Shown: piece after piece, positions 49,934 to 59,858 of the stretch
Layout of the letters: every line of letters starts with the position of its first letter
Numbering within the stretch: position 1 is the stretch's first letter
NCBI GenBank assembly: GCA_029817715.1
Contig: JARUPY010000067.1
Coordinates: 1-64,000 of the forward strand
Origin: Melastoma dodecandrum
Taxonomy: Eukaryota > Streptophyta > Magnoliopsida > Myrtales > Melastomataceae
Length of the DNA stretch: 64,000 nucleotides
Direction of reading: 5' to 3'
Notes under the pieces: model-generated
Database searches by the model: none
What the model saw: the letters and a program-made list of their open reading frames with translations, nothing else
Told to the model about the DNA's origin: nothing
Position numbers and translations under genes: made by a program

Positions 49934-50560
49934 ATGTATGCATCTGCTGGCAACATATTCTTCACCTTTTCGCCAAATCAAATCCCTATCTTCAATGGCG
50001 AGCACTTCGACTATTGGAGTTCTCAAATGGAGACCATTTTCCTTTCGCAAGATCTATGGAAACTTGTGGATGAAGGCTATGTAGAAGTTCCGAAAGGAAT
50101 CTCTCTCCTAGAATGTGACAATACTTCCTTAGAAGATGAGCAGAAGGCGTACAAAGAGAACATAATAAAGAATGCCATGGCTCTGCAGATTCCACAACAA
50201 TCCATGAGCAAGACCATCTACCAAAGGATATTCGGCCTGAAGAAGGTGAATGAATGGTGGGAGGTCCTAAAGAAAGAGTTCAAAGGGTCACAAAAGGTGA
50301 TCTCTATAAAGCTGTAGAACCTTTGGATAGACTTCGACAATCTATCCATGAAATATGCAGAAACCGTCAAAGACTACTTCTCAAGGATCGTGGAGATCCT
50401 CAATCAATTGAAGAGTTGCGGAGAAGTTGTTCAAGATAGAAAAGTTGTGGAGAAAATCCTTAAAAGCTTACCACAGAAGTTTGAGCATGTGGTAATAGTG
50501 ATTAAAGAAATGAAGGATCTCGCAAAAGTTTCCATCTATGAGTTGATGGGTTCTCTATAA
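49934..50560 (+). pseudogene. copia-1 gag (UBN2-type), frameshifted
   Basis: The first part (127 codons from 49,934) has the copia gag pattern: IPIFNGEHFDYWSSQMETIF, then LWKLVDEGY, then KNAMALQIPQQSM and VNEWWEVLKKEFKGS. It breaks at a stop at 50,317 and resumes in another frame at 50,330-50,560 with MKYAETVKDYFSRIVEILNQ and ILKSLPQKFEHVV. The nucleocapsid-type part downstream (to about 50,930) is basic and further scrambled. Gag would form the particle that packages element RNA. This copy cannot be expressed as one protein. Confidence 0.88.
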
Positions 50561-50929
50561 GTCCATGAGAAGCGGGTCAGCAAGTACACAACCTCGGTGG
50601 AACAAGCATTTCAAGCGAGTTGAATGTTTCTGAGCAGAAGTAAGAATGTTCAGGAAGCAATAGAAGGTGCTACGACAGAGGACGTGGAGGCAGGTCTCGT
50701 GGCAGAGGCAGAGGCTATGCAGAAGGACGACCAGAAGGTCAGCACAGAAGCAGTCATGGAAAAGCAGAAGCAGGATGCCGTATCTGCAGAGAAAGAATTA
50801 TCATGAAACAAATGATGGTCGTCTTCGATGCAGAAGATGCATGTTCCCCACTCATTCAGATCGTATTGCTGGTAGAAAGATAAAGAGCAGAAGCATGAGG
50901 ACAGGAAATCGGTACATTTCTCTAAGAAA

Positions 50930-52000
50930 GATGAACCTTCTAAAGTTTTCTATTCTTCCTCTAACACCGTGCAAGATATGAATGAGATATGGTTCCTCGA
51001 TAGTGGCTGTAGTAACCATGTCATAGATGGAACTTTATGGAACTTGATGGAACTTTATGGAACGTGATGAGAAATATAACTCTCTCTTGGAACTTGGAGT
51101 TAGCAAAATGTGTTGTTTTAGTTTTCAGTGCAGATGGTCAATAGAAGAGGATGCACGACGTCTTCTACACTCTAAAAATAGCACAAAAACTACTAAGTAT
51201 GGGACAAATGATGAAAAATGGATATAAGTTGGTTTTTGCAGAAGGTCAATGTGAGATAACGAACAGAAGGTCGTGGTCATAAAGATGACGTCCAACAATT
51301 TATTCCCGTTAAAGATGACTCATTGCATCAATGTTGTTCTAAAAAAATGAGGTTATAGATGATTCTCATCTTTGGCATCTCAGGTATGAACATTTGAACA
51401 AGAAAGGTCTAGCTCTATTGAAGCATATGGTGGTAGGACTACCTTCTATACAAGCTGCAGAAGGTGACATCCGTGAAGGTTGTGTCTTCGGAAAGCATCA
51501 TCGTCTTCCATTTCAAATCACATCATGGAGAGCTCAAGCCCCTCTCGAGCTTATTCATGCAGATATTTGTGGACCGACGCAAATTTCGTCTCTCGGTAAC
51601 AGAAGATATTTTTTTTTATAAGTAACAAAAGATACTTATGTTGTTCGTAGATGGCTATACTAGAATGATTTGGCTTTATTTTCTTAAGAGGAATTCATAT
51701 GCTTTTTCCACGTTTAAGAAGTCCAAAGCACTTGCAGAGAATCAAAGTGGATACATGATTAAGACCTTGAAATCAAATCGCTAAGGAGAGTTTCTGTCAA
51801 AACCATTCTTGGACTATTGCCAACAGAAGGGGATATAGAGGCAGTTGACTATGCAGTATTCTCCATAGCATAATAAAGCCGCAGAAAGAAAGAACAGAAC
51901 CATAGTGGAGATGGCCAGAAGCATGTTGAAGGGCAAAGGTCTACCCAACTAGCTCTGGGCGGAAGCTGTTAACACATCTGCCTACCTTTTGTACAGATCC
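50930..52000 (+). pseudogene. copia-1 protease and integrase remnants
   Basis: WFLDSGCSNHV around 50,990-51,020 is the aspartic protease active site with its DSG intact. A 20-bp unit (TGGAACTTTATGGAACTTGA) is tandemly duplicated just after it. From 51,394 NKKGLALLKHMVVGLPSIQ and CVFGKHHRLPF are the pre-integrase zinc region, then LELIHADICGPTQISSLG begins the integrase core. The core then loses frame repeatedly; AAERKNRTIVEMARSMLK is still readable near 51,880-51,930. Confidence 0.85.
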
Positions 52001-52049
52001 TCTACAAAAAACAGTTAGGGATAAGAAACTATATGAAGCATGGCACAGA

Positions 52050-53430
52050 AGGAAGCCCGTGATAAATCATTTGAAAGTATTTGGGTGTATTGGATATGCA
52101 CTCACACCTTCTCAAGGAAGAGAAAATTTTGCTGAGAAATGTGAGAATTTGTTTTTCATCGGCTATAGTGATGAATCGAAAGGATATCGTCTATATAATC
52201 CAAACACTAACAAGTTAGTTCTATCGAGAGATGTTATCTTTGATGAACTTGCAGCTTAGAAGTAGCAGAAAGAGTCTTCTATGACTCAGATGTTGCAATA
52301 TACAGAAGCAATAGCATAAACATTTTGTATAGAACCCTATCAGGACAGCAGTAGTAGCAGCACAAGTTACAGTACATAATCCCATCGGAACAACATAAGC
52401 TAGTTCTTCTATAACCATTCCAAAAGCAAAGGGTTCTATTAGAGTTACACCACCAAGGATGTATCGATCATTAACTGAAATTTATGAGCAAGCTAACTTT
52501 GCTCTTGCTGCATTTGAGCCACAAAATTTTGAGAAGGCAGCCAAAGAAGAAAAATGGAGAAATGCCATGAAGGAGGTGATGACTTCTGTATAGAAGAATG
52601 ACACACGGTCATTGGTCGATCATCTAGGAGGAAAAGAAGTTATCAGCTTGAAGTGGGTTTACAAGAACAAGTATAATGAAGATGGAAGCGTGCGGAAGCA
52701 TAAAGCTCGCATTGTTATTTTACAAAAAAAAAATAAAGCGTGCGGAAGCATAAAGCTTGCATAAAGCATGCGGAAGTGGGTCTACAAGAAAAAGGCTATT
52801 CACAGAAGCCCGGTGTTGATTTTACAAAAAAATTTGCTCCGGTAGCAAGGATGGAGACAATATGTGGTGTTCTAGTCATTGCAGCACATAAGGAGCTTGA
52901 AGTATTCCAGCTTGAGTCAAGTCAACATTTTTTAATGGAGTATTAGAAGAAGAAGTCTACGTAGAGCAACCACAAGGATTCGTGATGAAAGGTACCGAAG
53001 AAAAAGTCTACAAACTGCATAAGGCTCTATACGATTTGAAAAAAGCACCAAGAGCGTGGAATTATAGAATTGATTCCAACCTACAGAAGAAAGGATTCTC
53101 CAGAAGCTCAGTAGAACCTTCGTTATGCATACAGAAGGTTGGTGATGATTTTCTAATAACATGTCTCTATGTGGATGATTTGATCTACACTAGCACCAGC
53201 AGAAACTTGCTGCAGAACTTCAAGAAAGCCATGATGGAAGAGGCTTGATTAAGTATTTTCTCGGATTTCAAGTGAAGCAAAAGGAAGGAGAGATTTTCAT
53301 TTCTCAAGAGAAGTACATAGCGGATCTGTTGAAGAAGTTTCATATGGAGAATGCAAAGTCAATTTCTACTCCAATGTCACTCAATGAGAAGCTACAGAAG
53401 GCTTTGATGCGAAGACCTACGGAAGCCTAA
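52050..53430 (+). pseudogene. copia-1 integrase C-terminal and reverse-transcriptase remnants
   Basis: INHLKVFGCIGYALTPSQGR with YRLYNPNTNKLVLSRDVIFDE (52,059-52,259) is the usual copia segment between integrase and reverse transcriptase. Reverse transcriptase starts near 52,550 (WRNAMKEVM, LKWVYKNKYNEDGSV) and continues with [26 protein letters not shown] (catalytic YVDD kept, about 53,167-53,190) and LGFQVKQKEGEIFISQEKY. A duplication of GCGTGCGGAAGCATAAAGCT at 52,688 and 52,738 and several stops interrupt the frame. Confidence 0.9.
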
Positions 53431-53466
53431 TATCTCACTCACACTCAAATTGATATTGTTCATTCT

Positions 53467-54060
53467 GTGAGTTTGCTGTCTAGATTCATGAGCAACCCTA
53501 GTAGAACTCATTTCATAGTAGCAAAAAGGGTTTTACTTTATCTAAAAGGAACACAGAAGGTCGGACTGAAGTATACAAAAGAACAGAAGGATGATTTAAT
53601 GGGTTATGTAGATAGTGATTGGGCAGGAAGCCTGGATGATTGCAAAAGCACATCAGGATACTTGTTCTGCATTGGAACAAAGCCCATTTCATGGAGTTCA
53701 AAGAAACAAAGCATCGTTCCTCTCTCATCTGCGGAAGTTGAGTACTTCGTAGTAAATGAAGCAACAAGAGAAGCTATCTGGCTCATAGGGTTACTTCTAG
53801 AGTTACAACAGTAGGTGGACGAGCCAACAACAATCTTTTATGATAGCCAATCTGCAATTGCTATGACCAAGAATTCAGTTTTCCATGCAAGATCGAATCA
53901 CATAGAACTTTGTCATCATTTTATCAGAGAGATGGTTTCGCAGAAGGAGATACTTATAGAGTTCATCAGTACCCATGATCAACCCGCAAATGTTGTTACA
54001 AAGACGGTGCTTTCTGAGAAGTTCGAGACTTTCAAAGACTACTTGAAGATCATAAATTAA
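53467..54060 (+). pseudogene. copia-1 RNase H domain, one internal stop
   Basis: RTHFIVAKRVLLYLKGTQK, GYVDSDWAGSLDDCKSTSGY, ISWSSKKQSIVPLSSAEVEY and EAIWLIGLLLEL are the copia RNase H blocks. A TAG at 53,812-53,814 separates the last part, which continues in frame as TIFYDSQSAIAMTKN, HIELCHHFIREM and KFETFKDYLKIIN. The polypurine tract follows immediately after the stop. Confidence 0.9.
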
Positions 54061-54067
54061 GAGGGTG

Positions 54068-54421
54068 TGTTGAAGGTAATTTATCATTCAAGTGAATGCG
54101 ATATTAAAGTTAGTAACAGAAATGTCACTAAGTGGAGCATTAATAGAGCATTTGAGTAGATCATTAAATCTGTCACTTAAGGTAACAATTTATATTGTCA
54201 TTTGGATTTCTACTCCTCCCTATATATAGAAGAGCATGTAATCATTTAAAAGAAATGAAGAAAAAATAGTTTGCAGCCAAAACACTTGAACTCCACCAAA
54301 TATTCATACCTCGTAAGAGCAACAGCTCTAAAGAAGGTTTCATCTATCCTATAGAAGGTCATTGGCAGTACATAACCTACTTTGTGCTAGCATCTTCTCC
54401 CTTCCTATCCAATCCTATACA
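54068..54421 (+). repeat. 3' LTR of copia-1
   Basis: The LTR starts TGTTGAAGG directly after the polypurine tract and ends TATACA. It carries the same TATA-type CCTATATATAG as the 5' copy. It differs from the 5' LTR at roughly one position in ten. Confidence 0.92.
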
Positions 54422-54769
54422 TATAACCCTCAACGCTTTTCGATTTCGTGTTTTGTTTGTCAAATAGCCATGCATTGTTTGGGCTATTCAAGCCCATGTG
54501 GGCACAGCCATGATCCCAAGTTTTAGGTAGGACAAACAACCGACGGAGAGAAGAAACAAAGAGTTTTCAGGGATTGAAGTTTGATTTGTCGTCTGTCTTC
54601 GAGAAAACTTCATCAGATTGATCCTCGTGATGAGATCCTAGACAAAGATCATCGTGCGACATCGTTGGCTGCTTCTTTAACTCCATGGTACTCTGAGGTG
54701 AAAGGCTCGTCGTTAACTTTTTGTTTATAATCCAGGAAGCGGCTAACGATACGTGCACGTAATGGTTAC
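54422..54769. other. Spacer between copia-1 and the TTASTAA block
   Basis: No gene or repeat is recognised here. A minus-strand 63-codon frame has no domain. Confidence 0.4.
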
Positions 54770-55450
54770 GTAGTTTACTAAATTCGTTTATTTTCTTTTT
54801 AATAAATTTTACTAAGAAATCACTTTTTTTAGTAAAAGGACGACCTAATTAGTAAAAAAATTTGTAAATTTTACTAATTTGGTTATTGTTCATTTTTAGT
54901 AAATTTTACTAAATTTGTGTTTAGTATTTTTACCCATTTTTTAAAATAATTTCCACAGTTTTTTAGTAATCGTTTACTAAAAATATGGGATAATTCCTAA
55001 TATGTTTAGTAAATTTTACTAAAAATTTACTATTCAAGTTTAGTAATTATTACTAATTTTTGTTAGTAAAAGTTTTCATTTTTTTCAACGGATTTACTAA
55101 TTTTTTTAGTAATATTTACTAATTTTTCGCTGTTCGCTTTTAGTAAAAATTACTTCTTTTATTTCGTAAAACATAACTAAAATTAGTAATAGTTTACTAA
55201 TTTTGTTGTGATATTTAGTAAAACTTTGTTTGAGTTAGCAAAAGTGTTTCGTAAAGTTGTACGGGCTTCGTAAATGTTTTATTGATTTCTACATGATTTT
55301 ACAAAAAAAATTTTTAAGCTGTTACTAAAAAGTTTAGTAATTTACTAATTCGAACAGTGAAACCCGAACCTATTTACGAACCTAATGTCGCCGTGAAATT
55401 ACCATTTTACCTCCCGGCACTTGTTACTATTTACGAAACTTGTTAGTAAT
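54770..55450. repeat. AT-rich block with 25 TTAGTAA/TTACTAA heptamers, many in inverted pairs
   Basis: By hand count TTAGTAA or its reverse complement TTACTAA occurs 25 times in 675 bp (for example 54,775, 54,809, 54,829, 54,849, 54,871, 54,896, 54,906, 54,963, 54,974, 55,006 and 55,016). Many form pairs TTAGTAA...TTACTAA with starts 10-11 bp apart. TTAGTAAATTTTACTAA appears identically at 54,896-54,912 and 55,006-55,022. There is no coding frame. It lies between copia-1 and the truncated 3' side of copia-2, so it could be part of a diverged LTR, a small DNA transposon or an unrelated repeat. Function is unknown. Confidence 0.85.
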
Positions 55451-55560
55451 CTTGTCCTAAAGTTTAGTGTCGGGGGTAAAATGTTCTTCCTTGGGAGCGC
55501 GAACGAACTAAGACAATGTATGCACCGAATAACAAATTTTCGGCCTTGTGATAGTCAAGT
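55451..55560. other. Junction between the TTASTAA block and copia-2
   Basis: This is short unassigned sequence. On the minus strand copia-2's RNase H region should be here but is not recognisable, so the element is truncated or replaced at about this point. Confidence 0.4.
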
Positions 55561-55598
55561 AAATCACTCGTCCGACTAATCGTCTATATAAAGCTGGA

Positions 55599-57057
55599 TC
55601 ACGAAAAAGATCTCTCCATCAACAAGAGCCCGCTTATGATTGATTTTGTTCCATTGGGAATTCCACTGGTTTGGCCCCTAATGCTCCGCTTTCGGACAAT
55701 ATATCCAAAGTGTACTTTCTTTGACAAAGAAACATTCCTCGGGGACCTCTGGCCACCTCTATCCCCAAAAAAGTACTTCAAATCCCCCAAATCTTTAATA
55801 GAAAAACACCGATTTAGATAACTCTTAAACTCCGCACAAACCATGGTGTCGTTTCCGGCTAGAATCATATCATCCACGTAAACCAAGAGTGGCATAAAAA
55901 TATCTCCTTCGCGATAAGTGAACAATGAATAGTCGGCATAGGATTGCACAAATCCATACTCATAAAGGGCGGTAACCAGCTTTGCAAACCAATATCTTGG
56001 AGCTTGACGTAAACCATTTAGAGATTTCCGAAGACGACAAACTTTTTGAGAGTGGTTGCTCATAAATCCCGGTGACAACTTCATCTAAACCACTCCTTCT
56101 GTCTCCGTGTAAAAATGCATTATTCACATCCATTTGATAAAGTTGCCAATCTCTTGCGACCGTTATGGCCAAGAAACAACAAACGGTTACTAATTTAGCC
56201 ACCGGCGCGCATATCTCTCCTCAAAATCGATTCCTTCCACTTGCGAACAACCTAGCACTACAAGGCGAGCTTTATATCGATCCACGTAACCATCTGCCTT
56301 GTATTTAATTTTATATATCCACTTACATCCAATTGCCTTCTTGCCTTGCGGTAATGTCTCCAATGTCCACGTATTATTTTCTTCAAGCGCACGAATTTCT
56401 TTGCTCATTGCTTCCTGCCAACGCGGATCTTTCATAGCTTATGAAAAACATCTAGGCTCAACCTCATATGTGACCGCAGCCAAAAATATTTTATGGGCTG
56501 TAGAAAATCTTGCACAATCAACATATTTAGCAATGGGATAAAGAGAACCAGACAAAAGCAAGTTATGAGGAATCTGAGAACCGGAGTCTTCTAATCGTGC
56601 AGTGTGACACAAAGACTCCGAAAGATAACTCGGGGGACGTTTGATTCACTGACCACGTCTCATCTCTTCTTGGTCAGAAACCAACAAGGGAATATCATTA
56701 TGTTATGCACTTGAACTCCCCCTGTCCCTGGTAGTCAACGCATCTTCATCGGTTCTCTCTAATCTCCTCGCCATCAATCCTCTCGTTTGGAAAATCATTT
56801 ACAAAAGAATCATCGACTCTCCTTCGAGGTGTATGACTTTGATTCTCTGCATCTTTTCTGTAAGGAAATGTATCTTCGCAGAAAACTACATCACGCGAAA
56901 CAAAATACTCTTGTTTCTCTATGTCATATAACCTCCATCCCTTCTTTCCATATGGATATCCGACGAAAATACATTTACGACTTCGCGAACCAAACTTGTC
57001 CTTCTGTCATGAATAACAGTGAGCGTAACACAAAAAACCAATTATCTTAATATTATT
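55599..57057 (-). pseudogene. copia-2 linker and reverse transcriptase, frameshifted
   Basis: From right to left, CIFVGYPYGKKGWRLYDIEK and DVVFCEDTFPY (about 56,860-56,970) form the linker. Reverse transcriptase begins at 56,435 with DPRWQEAMSKEIRALEEN, NTWTLETLPQGKKAIGCKWI and YKARLVVLGCSQVEGIDFEE. It shifts frame to WQLYQMDVNNAFLHGD (56,150-56,100), then SLNGLRQAPRYWFAKL and LLVYVDDMILAGND with the YVDD box intact, then [10 protein letters not shown]. The frame is lost again before 55,599. Confidence 0.9.
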
Positions 57058-57687
57058 TTACATCGGCTTCTCAAACAAAATCTCATACGGTGTCTTTCCA
57101 GAAAGAACGCACGATGGTGTACGATTTATCAAGTAAGTCGCTGTAAGGACACACTCACCCCAAAACTGTATCGGTAGCTCAGCCTGAAAACGGAGGGCTC
57201 GAGCAACATTCAATATATACTGATGATTTCTTTCCACTCTCCCATTTTGTTGCGGCGTGTTGATGCAAGAGGTTTGATGTATTATTCCATGATCTCTGTA
57301 GAAATTCAAAATCGCTCTAGAGAGAAACTCGGAGCCATTGTCGCTTCTCACACATTTCATATTTTTATCAAACTGTGTTTTCACCATTCGACAAAAATCT
57401 ATCAAGAGTTTATTGGTTTCCCCTTTTTTCCTTCATCAAATATACCAACACTGCTCTTGAAAAATCATCAACAACTATTAGAAAATACTGTGCACCGGAA
57501 GAAGAGGCAGTCGGATAAGGCCCCCAAATATCACAATGAACCAAATCAAAAGAAGATGTTAATTTATTGATACTTTCCGGAAAAATCGAGCGCGTTTGTT
57601 TCGCACGGCAACAAATATCACATAGCCCTAATTCTTTATGTTTTGCAAAGTCTCCGTTGCCACGAACGAGAGAAATAAGAAAGACTT
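57058..57687 (-). pseudogene. copia-2 pre-integrase region and integrase core
   Basis: On the minus strand HKELGLCDICCRAKQTRSIF (pre-integrase) leads into DLVHCDIWGPYPTASSSGAQ and YFLIVVDDFSRAVLVYL, the start of the DDE core. After a frame change at about 57,410 come CVRSDNGSEFLSRAILNFYR, QTSCINTPQQNGRVERNHQ and PIQFWGECVLTATYLINRTP. The first Asp (HCD), second Asp (SDNG) and Glu (GRVERNHQ) of the catalytic triad are all visible, but not in one frame. The right edge is cut by copia-3. Confidence 0.9.
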
Positions 57688-59725
57688 TGTTGACCTGGTT
57701 TTGATGATGAACTTAAGCGACATGTTACTGGTGGTAAGCGACATGTTACTGGTGATCAGTAGTAATGCTTCACAAGTTATGTGTTCATTCTTAGTGATGA
57801 GCTTGAGCAATGCGTTGCTGAACCACAGCTAGTAACCGCTATATATTACTGCATTCCAGTACACTGTTACTATGATATTACGCATAGAAGTTGAAAATAT
57901 GGAAACATATTTTTAATAATCACGATTTATTAAAAGATTTATTTTAATCTATCTCAGATAATTATTCTGAGTATCTAGGTTCATTTAACGTAGCCTAATG
58001 ATTTTATCATAAGCACTTAGGCAATAAATAAAATGAGATTACCTTTCCAATTGTTATTTTTGGAAACAAAATATTTCTCTGATCTTCTGCAGCAACGTCT
58101 CACTGTAATGGGAGAAAATATCAAATTAAATATATCTAATTATCATAATCGATTAGATATGATGTTGGAGATTGGAAATAATCTATTTGATTGAGATGAG
58201 TAAAGGAAGTTACCGTTGGTGTCTTTCCTTCTATGGCACAGCAAACGTTGAGCAGACTGTTGCTGAATCTTAGCTGCCAGTTTTGGCAACAAATCTCGAA
58301 GATTGCCTGGACGTCCCTTATGCTTCTTTCTCAGTTATAATCAGACCAAGGACGACAATTTCTCTCTGCCTTTGTGCGTCTGTGTGGTCTGTGTGATCTG
58401 TGTGGTCTGTGTGATCTGTGTGGTCTGTGTGAGCTTTGTGCGTCGCAGGAGAGCGGAAGGTGCTAAGTGTCTCCTGGTTCTTTCTCTTGCAAGCTGCGTG
58501 TGAGAGTGTCAAGGGGCTGAGGTCAGATCCCCTGAATCGCCTGAGCGGGACTAGGTGTCCTCGGTGCGTTCAACGAGCAACCGGCGAATCGTCTGAGGGA
58601 AGCTAAGTGAATACCTGCTCTGAATTCAGTAACCGGTTGCTGACCCATCGGCAAGAAGCCGTTCTTGTCGTGTCTTTTCGCAGGGAAGTCTCGAGCCTAC
58701 GGAGTTTGAGCAGTTAGACACGCACTTGCGGGTGCGCGCCAGAAGTCTCGTGCCTGCAGGGTAGAGCAGGAGTTGGGAACGCCGCCGGAGTGGAAAGAGT
58801 TCCTCCCGAGCACAGGGGAGCTGTGCAGAAGTCTTGAACGCCTGATACAGAGGGTTCGTAAAACAGGTTGCGTGGAAGCCAACGGATCGGAAAATTCCAC
58901 CCTAGGCACTGGGTGTGCAGTGTAGTGAGTCACGGCTGTGGTAACCGTGCACGTCCGAACTGAGTGTAGGACGGATACCTTCTAAGTGGCATTGTGGTTT
59001 TCTTTGTGATCTTTGTGGTTTCTATCTTCTTGATTTGTGTGGTTCAACTTTGTGGTTGTCTCTTAAGCAAGTGCAGGCTTATCTTAAGGAGAGACAAGAT
59101 CTGTGTGGAAATCCTCTGCTGAACGATAAAGTGCTGAAGCAATCCTTCGCTGTGAAGCAGAAACGAGCTGCTCTCTGAGAATACATTCTTCACTGTAAGT
59201 AATTATCTGTGAGGATTTATACTCTAACATAACGTTGTCTGTGTTCTTTGATAAGTCAGGTTTATATTAAGCGACAACGAGCTGTGTGGAATCCATTGAG
59301 CTACCAACTGCTGAGGATAAGCATCATTCTGCTGGAAACGAGAAGACGTCCACTGTGTGAGGAGCTGACCGTTGCCAGGAGTGATCATCTATTGTACGGG
59401 ATTCTAAATCTCACTTTGTGAGAGGAACATACGCCTAGTGCAAGGGCTTTTTGCACCCATTATTTTATATAGTGGAATCACCTTGTTGGTGGAAAGTGGA
59501 CGTAGGTCAATTAAGGCCGAACCACTATAAATCACTGTGTCCATTACGATCGCACAACACTCGTACGAAAACCTACTCGACAAAATCGTAACAGTTACAG
59601 TAAGGTATTTCTCATTCTGAGAAACGCTCTGCTGTGATACAGTACGCTTCCGCTTACACCGAGAAAGGGCGAAAAAGTGATAAACACTAATTCACCCCCT
59701 CTTAGTGTACATAAACGATCCAACA
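57688..59725 (+). repeat. 5' LTR of copia-3 (about 2.04 kb)
   Basis: The LTR starts TGTTGACCTGG and ends CCAACA, three bases before the primer site. A TATA-like TATTTTATATAG lies at 59,461-59,472. It is followed by GGACGTAGG...GCCGAACCACTATAAAT at about 59,508-59,533, a motif shared by many plant copia LTRs near the transcript start or poly(A) region. The partner LTR is outside the window, so the start is inferred from where the interrupted copia-2 frame stops. Confidence 0.82.
58381..58433 (+). repeat. 18-bp minisatellite in the copia-3 LTR
   Basis: The unit TGTGTGGTCTGTGTGATC is repeated nearly three times. It lies in the U3 part of the LTR, so copy number could affect promoter activity. 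Confidence 0.85.
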
Positions 59726-59727
59726 AT

Positions 59728-59739
59728 TGGTATCAGAGC
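59728..59739 (+). other. Primer-binding site of copia-3
   Basis: TGGTATCAGAGC is the standard plant copia primer site, complementary to the 3' end of initiator tRNA-Met. It lies three bases after the LTR end, which supports the LTR boundary. Confidence 0.93.
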
Positions 59740-59858
59740 AGGTTTGCTGGAAAGCTTTCTGTGTGATTGCTAGTACAGAACTCTGTTGCTGAACCAAAAC
59801 TGCTTGTTGCTGACAGTCTTACATTAAACACAGTAAGGTGCTGCTGAGTACTGAACAG

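Larger units (their letters stand above)
49562..54421 (+). mobile_element. Ty1/copia LTR retrotransposon, complete outline but decayed (copia-1)
   Basis: The element is 4.86 kb long with two 354-355-bp LTRs that start TGTTGAAGGTAATTTAT and end CCAATCCTACA/CCAATCCTATACA. Between them gag, protease, integrase, reverse transcriptase and RNase H occur in Ty1/copia order, all broken by stops and frameshifts. A hand alignment of the LTRs shows about 37 substitutions over about 350 positions, so insertion is old. The polypurine tract AAGAGGGTG (54,059-54,067) abuts the 3' LTR. The primer site is damaged: only CAGAGCGC of the usual TGGTATCAGAGC-type sequence remains after the 5' LTR. No clear target-site duplication is seen (ATTAT on the left, TATAA on the right). 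CAGAAGG occurs 16 times along the element. Confidence 0.95.
55560..57687 (-). mobile_element. Minus-strand Ty1/copia fragment (copia-2), truncated on both sides
   Basis: Reading leftward from 57,687 the fragment holds the pre-integrase zinc region, the integrase core, the linker and reverse transcriptase. The 5' part (gag, protease) is missing from the window because copia-3 begins at 57,688, inside the pre-integrase region. The 3' part (RNase H, LTR) is lost near 55,600. Frames are broken in several places. Sequence differs clearly from copia-1 and copia-3, so it is a separate lineage, and it must be older than copia-3. Confidence 0.9.

Noticed and set aside
49557..54426. Target-site duplication around copia-1
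   Set aside because: The bases before the 5' LTR (ATTAT) and after the 3' LTR (TATAA) do not match. The LTR ends have small changes that make the junction uncertain.
54567..54758. 63-codon minus-strand frame between copia-1 and the TTASTAA block
   Set aside because: No domain and no conserved motif; likely chance.
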